Positions 26,501 through 36,577 of a stretch of 64,000 nucleotides of DNA are shown one piece after another; position 1 is the first letter of the stretch; each line of letters starts with the position of its first letter. Position numbers and translations under genes: made by a program. The notes below the pieces were generated by a model. The model was not told where the DNA came from. It saw only the letters and a program-made list of their open reading frames with translations, and did no database searches. Source of the DNA: Asterias amurensis. Lineage: Eukaryota; Echinodermata; Asteroidea; Forcipulatida; Asteriidae. The DNA is taken from contig NC_092662.1 in assembly GCF_032118995.1 (NCBI RefSeq), forward strand, positions 1,922,001 through 1,986,000, written 5' to 3'.

Positions 26501-29500
26501 TGATCGTAAGACAAATCATCATTTTTTTTTTAGCCAACCACAGTCATTAACATCAAGGTCGTTGGTTTTGTATAATTCTCATTGGCTATTGGTCATCACC
26601 AACCGCCAAGGACAATTGGATATGATTGGATGGAAACTAATGGAAAAACAGCCATGAAGATTTAAAATCTTGTCTGTACTGTGACTGACCATCAAGTTTT
26701 TTTGTGTGTGTGTTTTTTTTCCCTGCAGAACATGAGTTGGGGACAAATCAGCCTCAACATCTCACTGAGAAGTGAATCCATCTGAGATATCGGATTGATG
26801 GTGTGCAATAGGAAAATTGTACCCTAACGCCTCTTTCACATGAGAGCAATTTAGCATGGGTCAATTACTAAATTGTAGCATGGTTGTCAAATTTTACAAA
26901 ATGTACATCGTGTGAAATGACAAAAACTTTTGTATTCTCACTAACAGTCCCTTGCAAGTTATTGTCTAACATTGCTACATTCTGTCAGAGGTCCACGACC
27001 AAAATCCACTGGCAGAAAAACACCCTAGTCCTTTCAAATTGTCCATAAAATTAAAAGGCCACAGGCACAATGACTGTGCACAGAGTCTCTGCTACAACAT
27101 GAACAATAATAATTGAATGTTTTCTTGGAAATGTGGCAACATAATTTGAAGAATTGTCCACGAGGTGATTACACCAACACCCTATGGCTTAAAAAAAAAA
27201 ATAATAGAACAATGTTACTGTCTTTACAATATTGGTGTATGCTCCTTACTCTATGGTGTATGATACCAATAAAATATCTTGAGAGATTTTAGATTTTTCT
27301 TTTTTTGAGGGGGAAACAAGTTCTTCAGACAGTATGGCTGCAAATAATACAGCCAGACTCAGACCAATTCAGGGCCATCACTAAGCCCTGTTACATAACA
27401 CTGTCTGACAAACAAGCCAGGTATTGTTGGGCTAAACCATTCTCAATGTCACAGCATTTCGAGGGGTGAATGTAATAATCCCGCGCATTATTGGTCAAGC
27501 TCGGGGACTTATTATTATCCACTCTCCCTGCTTTCGAGTTTGGGTGTGGCAAATAAATTAGGAACTTCCATGAAATTGTGAAACCACAACTGGGAAATAT
27601 ATCATCGACACTCGGTTTTTGATCGCATAGTTTTTTATTCGCAGAAACGGGTCTCGGTCCAGAGAAGATTCCATTTCCGTTATTATAAGAAGATTGATTT
27701 TGTTAAGTCAATAAATGGCTGAACTAAATATAGTCAATGACATGTACCAAGCCAGACAGTTTCAACAAGCAAAGAAAAGACCTGCACCATTTTTGTTGAA
27801 ATTCATTCCAGGAAGTTTTGCCGACATGGATATAGGCACAATTTGGCTGGTAGTATAATGTATTATGCAATGGTGTCAACACAAAAAGACAGAATTTAAG
27901 CTTTCTCAAATAAAGTTTGCCCTTCAGGAAAAAGCTTTACCTGAAGAACAATAATGCAGGCACCCACCTCAAGCACCAGCCTTGAAAAGTCATGCTTCCT
28001 GCATTTTTTAGCAAACAAAAAAACCTTCACATAAAAAAAAAAAAAAAAAAAAAGACCACAATGAAAAGCATCAACAAAAGCCAGGGGAAAAAAAAAATCA
28101 TTTTTAAAAAGATGCCTGCATAAATTTAAAACCCTCTTATGTAATACCACCCCCTTATCAGGGATTCGTCAACTTCTCTGAAGAGAGAAAAAGGTCCGGT
28201 CCGAGGCATACAAGGACGTCAGACTATGACACCCTACCTTTGTAGTATTCTTGACCATTTGTTTGTCTGACATGGTAATCAGTACCTATCTCAAGGTTGG
28301 CAGCCTTTTGTATTTTTTTTTTTTTTTTTTGCTTAGGTAATATCATCTCTTGGTGGTCCAATTCCCCTTGACTGTACACTAGAGAGAGCAAAACAAATGT
28401 TGCCAGGGATGATAACAGCCTAGCAAGGACTGACAAACTCGAAATGAAGTCTTGCAAACAAGCTCGGGATAGAATGAAGTGAATGTAATGCACGGTTATT
28501 TACCATCGACTTTAAAAAATACCACTTTACAAAATGAACAAAAACATTTTTGGAGGTACAGCATTCCTGTGAGTGGCCTACTATATTCCTACAAAGTAAA
28601 CTTTCCTAGACATTTTTTGTATTTTAAAGAAAAGATGAACCAGTAGGATTTTATACAGCAAAGTTTGAGGTAACATCACGTAATAATAAGATCTAGTTGA
28701 GTTGGGGTGGTTCTGAAAATGAATCAGACAAAATAATTGAAAATTTGAAGAAATATTGAGCTAACCTACAATATCTTTCAAAAGAACACTTTGCTAATGC
28801 TACGGAAAATTTCCAAATTTTAGAAAAAACAATCAAAAAGACAAATGATTAAAGACAAAACAATTGTAATTTATAGAAATATTGAGCTATCAATCTTTAA
28901 GATTCAATTGGGTTTTTTTTTCTTAAAGGAACTTTCAATAAACTTATGCATCAAGTTATTTTAATGAACCTTTCCTCTTTGAACAAGCCCATAATCATTT
29001 CTTCTACTTAGACCAACTCAACCCCGGCTCTCTAGCAATCTGCCTCTGCAATATAAATTGCTCTTACGAGGTGAAGAAAAAAATTCCCTCTCTAAAATAA
29101 ATCATAAATACGATCCAAGCTGGAGTAGGTCATTGAAAAACCCCGAGCAAATGCTACGGAAATGGCATCGCATAAATCGTTGGGTAAAGATCAAAGAACA
29201 ACAACGAAAACACAAAACATTTCAAACTAAAAGGGCAGCAGACACAGCACAAATGTTTCACAAACATCTCTTGTTTTTGAGTATTTTGTTCATGCTCTGG
29301 ACCCAGACAAGGGCAAAATTTTCTCATCCAACTGATAGGAATTTGAACCCTGATTCGGACCTTTAAGGTCTAGTAGTGTTAAAGACACTGGACACCTTTG
29401 GTAATTTTCAAAGATAAGTTTTCTCACTTTGTGTATCTCAACCTGTGCACAAAATAACAAACCTGTGGAAATTTTAGCTCAATTGGTCGTCAAACTTGCG

Positions 29501-32500
29501 GGAGAATATTGGAAGAAGAAAACGCCCTCGTCGCACAAGTTGTGTGCTTTTAGATGCTTGATTTTGAGACCTCAAAATCTAAATCAGAGGTCTCAAAATC
29601 AAATTCAAACATTTTAGTGGTATTAAGAAATTACTTCTTTCTCAAATACTACGTTACTTCAGAGGGAGCCTTTTTTCGCAACGTTTCATACTATCAACAG
29701 CTCTCCATTGATCTTTTTCATTATTTTGAGTGAAAACCAATGCCTTTAAGGTCTACATGTAGTAAGTGTTCAACATTTAAAAAAACATCACCTCACGATT
29801 GATAACAAAACTCAGAAACATTACAACGAATATTTTTCCATTTTCTTTTTCTTACCCTAAACTCAAATTGTTTAAATAAATGACTTTGCTTTTCAAATGA
29901 ACTTTGCCTCCCCTTTATATAAAGATGAACTTTGCCACAGTGGAAAAAACATGTTTTTGTTGTGTTTTTGTTTTTGTATTTTGTGCTTGTATAAACAAAA
30001 TTCCAAGCAATGTTTCCCTTGAGGTTTATTACTTGATATTTGAAATAAAAAGTCACATTTCCTTAAGGTGATCCCTCTGCTACCGATTCTCAGGTTGTAT
30101 CACAAACTTGGGTGTGATCCCTGGCTACATGGCAGTTACAGGTTGAATGGCTTCTGACTGGCACCCGAAACGGAGATTTAAAAACAAAAGAGGAAAACTG
30201 CCAAATTAGGGCTACAGCTCAGTTAAAGGACATGTTGCCTTGGATCGGACGAGTTGGTCTATACAAAGCGTTTGTAACTGTTTGTTATAAAATGCATGGT
30301 TTTAAAGATGTTGTAAAAGTATAATACAATGATCTGCACAAATTTGCCTCGAAATGGCATGGTTTTCATTTTACTTTGCAAGCTAACACGGTCAAAGCTA
30401 TACCCATAATAGCAATCCACAGAACAAATTATTTTGGGGAACCTGAAACTGTGGGACAACACACACAAAAAAACTGATATGGTTTAATGCACGAAGCACA
30501 GGAAACAGTTCCAATTGCGCAGGACGAGACAAGGGACCGGAGAAAAAAAATATCACTTGTTGGTTGAGAATTATCATCATGGTGGTTACACAGAGTTCAT
30601 AACAAGTATTTATTCCCATGTCGTTAAACTATTACATAGATATAGCGTCTAGCGCCAGGCACATACATGTATTATGAGTACATCCATACAAAGACAATTA
30701 ATCATCGGGGTTTTTCATGCTTCCAAAGCATGGCATAAGGATACGATCAATCTGGACACTGGACGGCAACACAGCAGTCGATGCACGCACAATGTTCTCT
30801 CTGCCATCATTAGACACATACGTTGCACAGAACGAATGTCACATTAAAATATTATGAAGTAACAAATCCTATCAGGTATCATCGAGGGAAATACAAAACA
30901 ACGGGCCTTTCTTTAGCTTATGGACCAGACTATTTGTTACAAGACAAGACAGAAAAAAAATAAGAAGAAAGAAAAAATCTGTCTACACATAATCAAAATG
31001 TTTTTACTTGATTGGCAAGCACTAACAGAAGAATTATCTCCTTTGTCTGAAATGAGTAATATTTTCAGTTATTTATCAGATTCAGAATCAACATTTGAGC
31101 ATAATTGTTAAAATTATTTATGAGGTTGAGGGTTATTATTTTAAAATCATACAATATTGACAGCCTGTTGTTACTGTTAGTTTACTGGCCCAATGCTCAA
31201 AACACTGGCCTCTGGAACGACCTGACCACCAAAAATATTCTGTTATTATGTAAAAAATTATTATATCACTGCCAATGAGTTTATGCCCCTGACAAAGGTC
31301 CAGCTGGATCGAAAGCTATGGCCATCTTCTCAAATAAGTTTTTTTTAAATGATTTTTTTTTAAACTGTAGGGCATTCTGGACCAAAACCTGTGGTTATTA
31401 TGCTGAAGCATGCTGAATTGAAACAGGGTCTTCAAAATGTTTCCCACTTGGTGTTTACCTTGATTTTAAAAGCCTTTTTGTGCAGTAAGACATTCTATAT
31501 GGTTTTCTCTTGATATTTTTTGTGTATTTTTGTCCTTCTTTTCTGTATCGGCCGGAATTGTGTGCGTCTCAGCAAATGATTCACGCAATACATTATCTTG
31601 TACATTATGAGGGTGAACCCTTTATATAATAATATTAATTATCTTATTTACAATTCCCAAGATGGAAATAATTTTGAGGGGGTGGCTGTTGATCAATAGA
31701 GGTTTTTCTCCATCTTCCTGTGGGAGCCTCAAACGAGTCAACAAAAAATGAAAAGTGAAAACTGCAGTTTCTCAAAAAGCCTTATCTTTTTGTGTTGTAT
31801 AGTGATAGTCTCTGTTTCCTGGACAGTCGCAATTTTTTTTGTACTTTCGGTTTATTCCTTCAAGAGTAATTGTAAGGAAGCTGTTGACAAGATGACTTCA
31901 GGTTTGCATCCTCTTCGGACTGTTGGGGAATTGGTTTGTTTAATCTTTCACATTTTTTCTCTTTGTCTTCTTCTTTTCTTTTCTTTTTGCATTAAATCTT
32001 GTTATGGGTTTTTTTACTGCCAGACAGCCGGATGTTGACAAGAATTTTTAATTCAAAAGTGTAATTCTGAAAAATATTTATACAGATATTAAAGACTAAA
32101 GGTGATCATTCATATAAGACAAACAAATTAAAAAGATTTTCAGCTCAAACTTTCACAGCTGATTCCAATTGTACCGTCCTAGATAACTATGCCAATAAAT
32201 CAGCATTAACACATTTAAAAAAATATATCTATAAACCTTCCATTAAAACAAAATTTCCAAAATGTTCAGTTAAGATATTTATTTATTTTCTGTGATTATT
32301 ATATGATCTGTGGATCAATTCTTAAAATAAAAAATTAAAAAAGCAGATCAAAAGCGATGAACCTCATTTGAAAAGGATTTTATTTCTCATAAATTTACTT
32401 CATATTTAACTGCTACTGCAATAAATTTAAAGACAATGGACACTTCGGGTAAAATTAATCTTCATTTCTGATAAAAATTACAGTCAATCCACTCTTAATA

Positions 32501-34320
32501 ATAAAAAATATTGCGCCATGATCCTGTTGCATACTGGGTTTCCACGTGTTCGTTAGTCTATTTTACCATCCTTAAGTATTTCACAGGAACTGGCGTACGT
32601 CATTTTGGTTGCCTGTTTCTCGTAATACCGATTGCTTTTTTTCTATTCTCGGTAGCCATGTAAGTCAGAGTGGATTGGTGACCACGTCTAGCAAGCAGCA
32701 TCAATTAACTCTGTGTGCGTAACGGATTCCCCCCCCCTTCTCACCGAGTCCGACACCCGACTTCGGTGCTGATAAACTATGGAAACAGATCTGGCAGAGG
32801 CAATAAGCAGGACCTATTTAACGGCAGGATTGGGCTGCCATGAATCATTGATTTTATTTGTGAGGGCTGTTTGCCGTGACAGATGTGTTACAAACAGGCA
32901 AACAAGTAAGGCAAAAGAGGCGACGAGTTCAGAAAGTCAGGTTTTTTTTTTCTCTCACATTTTTGTTCTCTTTTTTTCCCGCCAGGGGTGTGTTGAAGTC
33001 ATCGAAGGGGTTGTTGGTTAACTGAACTAATCTGTGCAGGATGAAGTATTTTTCCGAAACTCCAGTGTACATTTCAATCTGTTTTATATGTTGGTGAGGT
33101 ATTCTCAAGCTGGGAAAATTAGGGGTGGAAATTTGGGTGGAAATTGGTGACATCAATTGACATCAAAAATGAAGTTGTCCGACTTGAGTTGGGGGTTTTT
33201 TTCTGCGGAAGTTATTTTGACTGAATTCCCTAATGTGTTTAATTACTGGATTGACATCAGTGTGTGGACTATCCACGAAACCGCAAGATGTATGCAAATA
33301 ATGGCGTATGATGTTTTGATTATATACAATTATCAAAAGCCATTGAGAAAAAGGATAAAGGCATAATGCTGATCAAATATAAAAACTCTGTTGAGGCTTA
33401 CCTTCGAGCATCATTCCCATGTGTAGACATTTCTGAAACCGGCAGTATTGACAACGATTCCGTTGGGCTTTTGTTACTTCACAATTTCCGCTCCCGACAC
33501 AAGTGTATACTCTTTTGTTCTGAACTGTTCTTTTAAAGAAACCCTTGCACCCCTCGCAGGTTATGATGCCGTAGTGCAACCCTGTGGCTTTGTCGCAGCA
33601 GATGCTGCACAGCATCAACGAGTCGTCCTCGTCCGAATTGCTCTCCTCGCTGTGGCCCTGGCTGTCCAGCCCGGAGACGGCACTCTCCGACTGCGATCTG
33701 ACTTTGAGTTCATTCTCGCGCAGGAACTGGTGCGTCTGGAACGGCAGTTGCGGCGGGAACGGGAAACGTGTCGCTGCGGAGAACGGGATCCCGGCAGTGA
33801 ACGGTGGGAAAAGAAAGTTCCCATTTGGGAGTGATGGTGGGAGGAATGCACCCGGGGTGGGAAGACTGGGCGACGGTGAGGGTTGACAACTTGGGGAGGG
33901 GAGGACGGTGAAGGGACTGAGGCCACAGAGTGGGGAGTCCATGCCTCCGAGGGATTGGCGCTGGCTTTTCATCAACAAACCCTCGCTGGTTCTTGGTGTG
34001 ACCTGTCCGACGCTCGTTGGGATAAGTCCGGGGACCATCAGTAATGGGGGTGGGGGAAGTGGGGGGCGGCAGTGAATTGGGTTTGCGTCCATTGAAGACT
34101 CCTCGCTGAGAAATACTTCGTCCTTGCTGGGGCTTTTGGCGAGGGGGGAGACGGACATGCGGTCCTCCCCTTTGTAGAGTCCACTCCAGCGTTTGGTCGG
34201 TGGGAGTTTCTTGAAGATGGGCTCGTTGTTGTTGTTGTTACAGATGGCGTCCATCTTGGGTGATTTACACATGAGGTACGGTCTGTCGGCGAACTCCATG
34301 TCTACTGAAGAGCGCTTCAT
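5374..34320 (-). CDS. NR6A-class nuclear receptor (GCNF/HR4-like), whole coding span
   Basis: This is an orphan nuclear receptor, a ligand-regulated or constitutive transcription factor of subfamily 6. In known animals NR6A proteins bind extended AGGTCA half-sites or DR0 elements, often as repressors (GCNF) or in ecdysone and moulting programmes (insect HR4). Four exons (34320-33402, 15081-15029, 10274-9512, 5585-5374) join in phases 1, 0 and 1 to 1947 nt, 648 residues plus stop. Residues 1-237 are a proline- and serine-rich N-terminal region, 238-306 the two C4 zinc fingers, 307-324 the C-terminal extension ([11 protein letters not shown]), 325-400 a basic hinge, and about 401-648 the ligand-binding domain. 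The zinc fingers look closer to HR4 than to vertebrate GCNF as I remember them. The start is the first ATG after an in-frame acceptor; an upstream coding exon cannot be excluded, but the visible 5' exons do not join in frame. Confidence 0.9.
5701..5780 (-). repeat. tRNA-derived SINE head or tRNA pseudogene
   Basis: Minus-strand reading gives GGGCTAGATAGCTCAGTGGC (A-box-like) and later GGTTCCAATCCCACCCTAG (B-box-like), about 75 nt in all. The cloverleaf is not well kept: the acceptor and T arms do not pair cleanly. I therefore call it a SINE head rather than a functional tRNA. Confidence 0.55.
6491..6735 (+). mobile_element. MITE family A, degenerate partial copy
   Basis: It matches the window's commonest element: a TTGGACAC-type terminus, then CAAAGACCAGT, CAACATATGCACAAAA, CTGGTCATCGAAGTTGC and GCTTTCAGATGC in the same order as the full copies. 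The right terminal repeat is missing. Confidence 0.7.
7370..7740 (+). promoter_or_regulatory. GC-richer intronic block with TATA-like box and initiator-like site
   Basis: Within NR6A intron 3, a block of higher GC content ends in TATAAAAG (7700-7707) on the plus strand, with TTTCAG at 7725-7730 about 28 bp downstream, the usual TATA-to-start spacing. It would drive transcription antisense to NR6A. There is no downstream gene in the window to support it, and a chance TATA motif in AT-rich DNA is likely. Confidence 0.2.
8655..9002 (+). repeat. Repeat family D copy, split by a later insertion
   Basis: The segments GAAGCTTACTGATTATGAAG (about 8664) and CTGATTTTGGTTGTTACAAC through CTCCCAACTCACAAAACC (up to 9001) match 52655-52865 in the same order. 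The two halves are separated by the retroposon at 8761-8844 and a poly(C)/poly(A) tract. Confidence 0.65.
8761..8844 (+). mobile_element. Truncated SINE-like retroposon with 13-bp target duplication
   Basis: The insert runs from TGTATGGGTGTATACACACA through an A-rich stretch to TTTGACATCTCTTA. It is flanked by exact 13-bp direct repeats AAAACTGTATCTG at 8748-8760 and 8845-8857. The same tail sequence (ATCGGTGTATG...; ATTCTTTGTCCCCGATGCAA) occurs around 60810-61070, beside a complete tRNA-headed copy, which links the two to one family. Confidence 0.75.
9007..9285. mobile_element. Inverted-repeat element with 14-bp termini
   Basis: Perfect 14-bp terminal inverted repeats: CAGGGGTCGAAATT at 9007-9020 and its reverse complement at 9272-9285. 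Several GGGCTAG/CTAGCCC words lie inside near the right end. Length is 279 bp, with no coding capacity, so it is a MITE or foldback element. Confidence 0.8.
9512..10274 (-). CDS. NR6A exon 3 (hinge and most of ligand-binding domain)
   Basis: 763 nt, entering in phase 0 after acceptor TTCTTCTGCAG and leaving in phase 1 before GTGAGT. It encodes residues 325-578 and the first base of 579. It starts with a lysine-rich hinge ([13 protein letters not shown], then a charged helix and a serine/glycine linker at about 373-386), then the ligand-binding domain. The family signature is clear: [15 protein letters not shown] followed by [11 protein letters not shown] (about residues 459-491). GC content and codon use stand out sharply from the surrounding intron. 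Confidence 0.93.
11164..11551 (+). mobile_element. MITE family A, full-length copy
   Basis: Terminal inverted repeats (AAAGACAGTGGACACTATTG at the left, AATTACCACTAGTGTCTTTT at the right) enclose about 388 bp. An internal 17-bp hairpin lies near 11346-11386 (GATTTCGAGACCTCAAG and its reverse complement). No reading frame is present. Confidence 0.85.
11590..11818. repeat. Foldback family B (GCTTAAGCA-type) copy
   Basis: Repeated words TAAGCACAAAA and TAGCTTAGCACAAAA in a context (CAAATCATATAGCTGCTT...CAATTTGGG) shared with copies near 12360, 46910, 48660, 53370, 54500, 59230 and 63510. Confidence 0.6.
12356..12528. repeat. Foldback family B copy
   Basis: It starts with CCCAATTTCATAAATCTGC and contains ATGCTAAGCACCAAAAAG and, in inverted sense, TTAGTTTTGCTTAGCAAATG. 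This is the same word set as the other family B copies. Confidence 0.6.
15029..15081 (-). CDS. NR6A exon 2 (C-terminal extension of DNA-binding domain)
   Basis: A 53-nt micro-exon bounded by TTTTTTTTTGCAG and a GTAGAT donor. Joined to the last G of exon 1 it reads [18 protein letters not shown] (residues 307-324), the conserved T/A-box that follows the second zinc finger in NR6A proteins. It leaves in phase 0, matching exon 3. Both phases and the family motif support it despite its small size. Confidence 0.95.
16805..17165 (+). mobile_element. Two degenerate MITE A copies side by side
   Basis: A partial copy (GAAAATTTGAGCTCAACTGG ... CACTTTCAGATGC, about 16815-16912) is followed by a second that starts TTAAAGGCACTGGACAC at 16934 and runs to about 17130. 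Both lack the right terminal repeat, which points to nested insertion or partial duplication. Confidence 0.6.
18080..18557 (+). repeat. Three diverged tandem units of about 140-190 bp
   Basis: The words TTTTGGGT (18085, 18225, 18369), AAGTTCACCTACA and CATGGTTGTACCCGCAAG recur three times in the same order. The spacing is 140, then 144 bp, and the third unit is longer because of extra sequence near 18410-18460. No coding capacity. Confidence 0.7.
21045..21266 (-). pseudogene. Possible decayed coding fragment, unidentified
   Basis: On the minus strand the stretch has higher GC than its surroundings. It gives protein-like segments in different frames: [14 protein letters not shown], then [20 protein letters not shown] with KVPAYVD before a stop, then [13 protein letters not shown]. 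Joining them would need at least two frame changes, so if it was once coding it is broken. An acceptor-like CAACAG lies just upstream. I do not recognise the family; chance cannot be excluded. Confidence 0.22.
22826..22875. repeat. Short hairpin with inverted CCAAT words
   Basis: GCTGACCAAT at 22826 and ATTGGTCAGC near 22863 are perfect 10-bp inverted repeats separated by about 27 bp. It is probably a small foldback remnant. Confidence 0.45.
23579..23624 (+). repeat. G-rich tract with quadruplex potential
   Basis: Seven or more runs of three to six G (GGGGGGTGGGGTTGGGTTGGGG type) fall within about 45 bp on the plus strand, meeting the usual G3+N1-7 pattern. It lies in NR6A intron 1, on the non-template strand relative to plus, so the NR6A transcript would be C-rich here. 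Confidence 0.7.
24036..24044 (+). promoter_or_regulatory. Extended nuclear receptor half-site
   Basis: TCAAGGTCA is the extended AGGTCA half-site bound by monomeric receptors and, in known species, by NR5 and NR6 proteins. It lies in intron 1 of the NR6A gene. A single 9-bp match in 64 kb has little statistical weight. Confidence 0.2.
29379..29750 (+). mobile_element. MITE family A copy with intact internal hairpin
   Basis: It runs from GTTAAAGACACTGGACACC to AATGCCTTTAAG. The internal 14-bp hairpin (GATTTTGAGACCTC and its perfect reverse complement) is present, and both arms differ from the other copies at the same paired position. The order of internal words matches the 49617-49974 copy. 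Confidence 0.8.
30225..30412 (+). repeat. Repeat family C copy
   Basis: TTAAAGGACATGTTGCCTTG, CGAGTTGGTCTATACAAAGC and ATAATACAATGATCTGC match, in inverse orientation, the sequence at 57775-57955. It is non-coding and probably a MITE relic. Confidence 0.65.
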
Positions 34321-34338
34321 TTTGTGTTGGGAGGAAAT
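33402..34338 (-). CDS. NR6A coding exon 1 (N-terminal region and zinc fingers)
   Basis: The acceptor TATCATTTCAG precedes 34338. The first ATG (34320) begins [17 protein letters not shown], and the exon ends in phase 1 before GTAAGC. Residues 1-237 are rich in Pro and Ser (around 100-200), typical of a disordered receptor N-terminus. Finger 1 uses Cys 238, 241, 255 and 258 with the P-box CEGCKG; finger 2 uses Cys 274, 280, 290 and 293. Residue 242 is an extra Cys (CSICCDK) where I expect Gly or Glu. High GC content sets the exon apart from its flanks. Confidence 0.93.
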
Positions 34339-34400
34339 CTGAAATGATAGAAATAAAAACAAACAAGAAATTAAATAACACAATAGTTAACTCACACTGT

Positions 34401-34735
34401 GGCCTGTCATGGCCAAGTGGTTACGAGCACAGAACTCAAGCTCTGTCGCTCTGATGTTTCTGATCAACAGAATGTGGGTTCGAGTCCCGGTTGTGAGCAA
34501 AATTGATTTGTCCTTCAGTTAGGATAAGCCATAGGTGCTGCATACTACAGATGGTCGTGAACGTAAAAGAACCCAGAACACTTTATCAAGGAAGAGAAGG
34601 GTTTAACCCCAGTGTTTCTGGTTCACAAAGCAAGCACCTTCGTTAACCGGTTTCCTCAGGCTTGCGAGCTACAGTGATTAAGTTCACTTATAAGGCATCC
34701 TTGGTTTTCCTGATCAGAAATACATTATAAAATAA
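34401..34735 (+). mobile_element. tRNA-derived SINE
   Basis: The head resembles a class II tRNA: GGCCAAGTGGTTACGAG (A-box) and GGGTTCGAGTCCC (B-box, about 34478-34490). A roughly 240-bp body follows, including GAACCCAGAACACTTTATC. A related copy in inverse orientation is at 53700-53935. The lack of paired acceptor arms rules out a functional tRNA. It lies just upstream of NR6A coding exon 1, in the 5' intron. Confidence 0.75.
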
Positions 34736-35096
34736 TACGTTGGCATAATTCTACAGCGTGTTGATTGCATAGGTCAATTTGTAAATAATACACAGACAAA
34801 ATAAACAATGTATAAGCAACGACAAATTTGTACAAATTGAAACTGACACCATCATATAATTTAAAACAGACCCTTTTGGCATCAATTCCAGATGCCACAA
34901 TTAATCTACCAATATCAATTTGCCAATTTTTTTCATCATATCAAAAAAATGTATCGGAGGGAAAAAAAAAACATAAAACGGTTGTTGGACAAACCTAGTT
35001 ACAACATCAATCATTTTTAAAATCAATCATAGAAGAATCGCATGTCAGTTTAGTTTAACACTGCATCACAAAACTTCTGTAAATTTGCGTTAATTT

Positions 35097-35172
35097 GACT
35101 CTGTAGTCAAGGGGTTAGACTTCTGGACTTGCAATCACAAAGATGTGGGTTCGAATCCAGCCACGCTAACTG
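35097..35172 (+). mobile_element. tRNA-like SINE head
   Basis: GTAGTCAAGGGGTTAGAC and GTGGGTTCGAATCCAGCC are spaced like A and B boxes. Stem pairing is incomplete, and the downstream body is not clearly shared with another copy here. Confidence 0.55.
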
Positions 35173-36266
35173 CTGATTTTACAACGACTATTGAATAAGT
35201 ATTGTTGTCTAGTCAATTTCTTGATTTGTGCAGTTCATAATCATAAATGTTAAACCACTTTTTATGAGAGAGATTGGCTGATGCCAACTTGGTGTTAATA
35301 GTTATCACTTTAGTAGAAGCTTTGCCAAATTCTTTTGTTAAGAAAATTGTCTACACAAACAAACAATAAAATATGAAGTTTATTGTAATTTCCTTTGTAT
35401 AGTTGTAAAATCTCTACCCATTGTTGTTTGTTTCGTTGTATGACAAGGCTGTTTGGGTTTTTCAAGGAAAGTAAAGAGCCATAATTTGTATCTACACGGA
35501 AAATAATAAATTAAAGGATTGATCATCAATAAAAACTGATTAATTTCCATTTGTTTCAATTCATAACAATATCAAGAAAACAATTTGAATTTGCTACTCC
35601 AAAAAATCAACTATGCAATTTACCTTGAAATATTGAATTTATGATGTCAAATAAAATGGGATCTTTGCAGCATGCCCAGCAGTGACAGCTATGGAGTCTT
35701 TAAAAGTTTTAGTTCATTTTCTAAAATTTGTTTATACTATGGAGGTTGACAGAGATGAATGTTGCATCATTTTAAAGAATTAATGATTAACTTTACTCCC
35801 CATCCCCCCCCCCCCCCCCCATTTCTGAATTTTTGTTGCCATATCTGTTTATTCAGAGCAGCATATTTCATCACTCGCTTCATTTTTAGTAAAACTGCAT
35901 ATCATTTTAACAGAAGTTACCTTAAAACTATAATTGCACTAGTGGAAAGAAATAATTTCTGATGACGACTTATTTTGTCTGTAATTCTAAATGATAATTA
36001 AAAATCCAATAAAACAGCTGTTATGTGAAATAAAATTATTTATAGCTTTTTGTATGTGGGTTGTTTTAGTCTCTCCTTTTTATTGCCTTCTCAAAACTAC
36101 CAGCATGTTTCTGTATTACTTACTGAGTAAAATAAACAATTTTTAGTATCTTCAAAAACCGGGTTCTAAGAAAATGTTACATAACAACTATGTTTTTAAT
36201 GAGGAAAAATTTCTCTGCAAGTCGATCACACAAAAACAGAAAACAACCCATTTGTAAAATGAGTTG

Positions 36267-36577
36267 TAAGGCACTGGACACCATCGGTAATATTGTGAAA
36301 GACCAGTCTTTTCACTTGGTGTATCTCAACATATGCATAATTTAACAATAAATCTGTGAAAATTTTGACTCAATTGGTCATCGAAGTTGCAAGAGAATAA
36401 TATGAATGAAAAACACCCTTATTGCAAAAATTTGTGAGCTTTCAGATTCCTTAGAAGAGCTGTTTCTCACAACATTTTTTACAATCAGCTGCTCTTCATT
36501 GCTCATTACCAAGTAAGTTTTTGTGTTAACAATTATTTTGATTAATTACAGTACCAATAGTGTCCAGTGCGTTTTAA
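36267..36577 (+). mobile_element. MITE family A copy
   Basis: From AGGCACTGGACACCATCGG to ACCAATAGTGTCCAGTGCG, about 310 bp. It lacks the internal GAGACCTC hairpin present in fuller copies, so it appears internally deleted. Confidence 0.75.

Larger units (their letters stand above)
15082..33401 (-). other. NR6A intron 1 (18.3 kb, between coding exons 1 and 2)
   Basis: It runs from the GTAAGC donor after the zinc-finger exon to the acceptor of the micro-exon. The content is AT-rich DNA with repeats listed separately, a 30-base poly(T) run near 16341-16370, poly(C) runs near 20569, 23736 and 24259, and one coding-like relic (21045-21266). No intact nested gene was found. Confidence 0.8.

Noticed and set aside
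33448..33926. Long plus-strand and second minus-frame open frames over the NR6A zinc-finger exon
   Set aside because: They overlap a clearly conserved coding exon in another frame and arise from its high GC content; no independent splice or homology support.
34411..34500. tRNA-Leu/Ser-like gene
   Set aside because: The tRNA-like head lacks a paired acceptor stem and continues into a SINE body with a related copy at 53700-53935.
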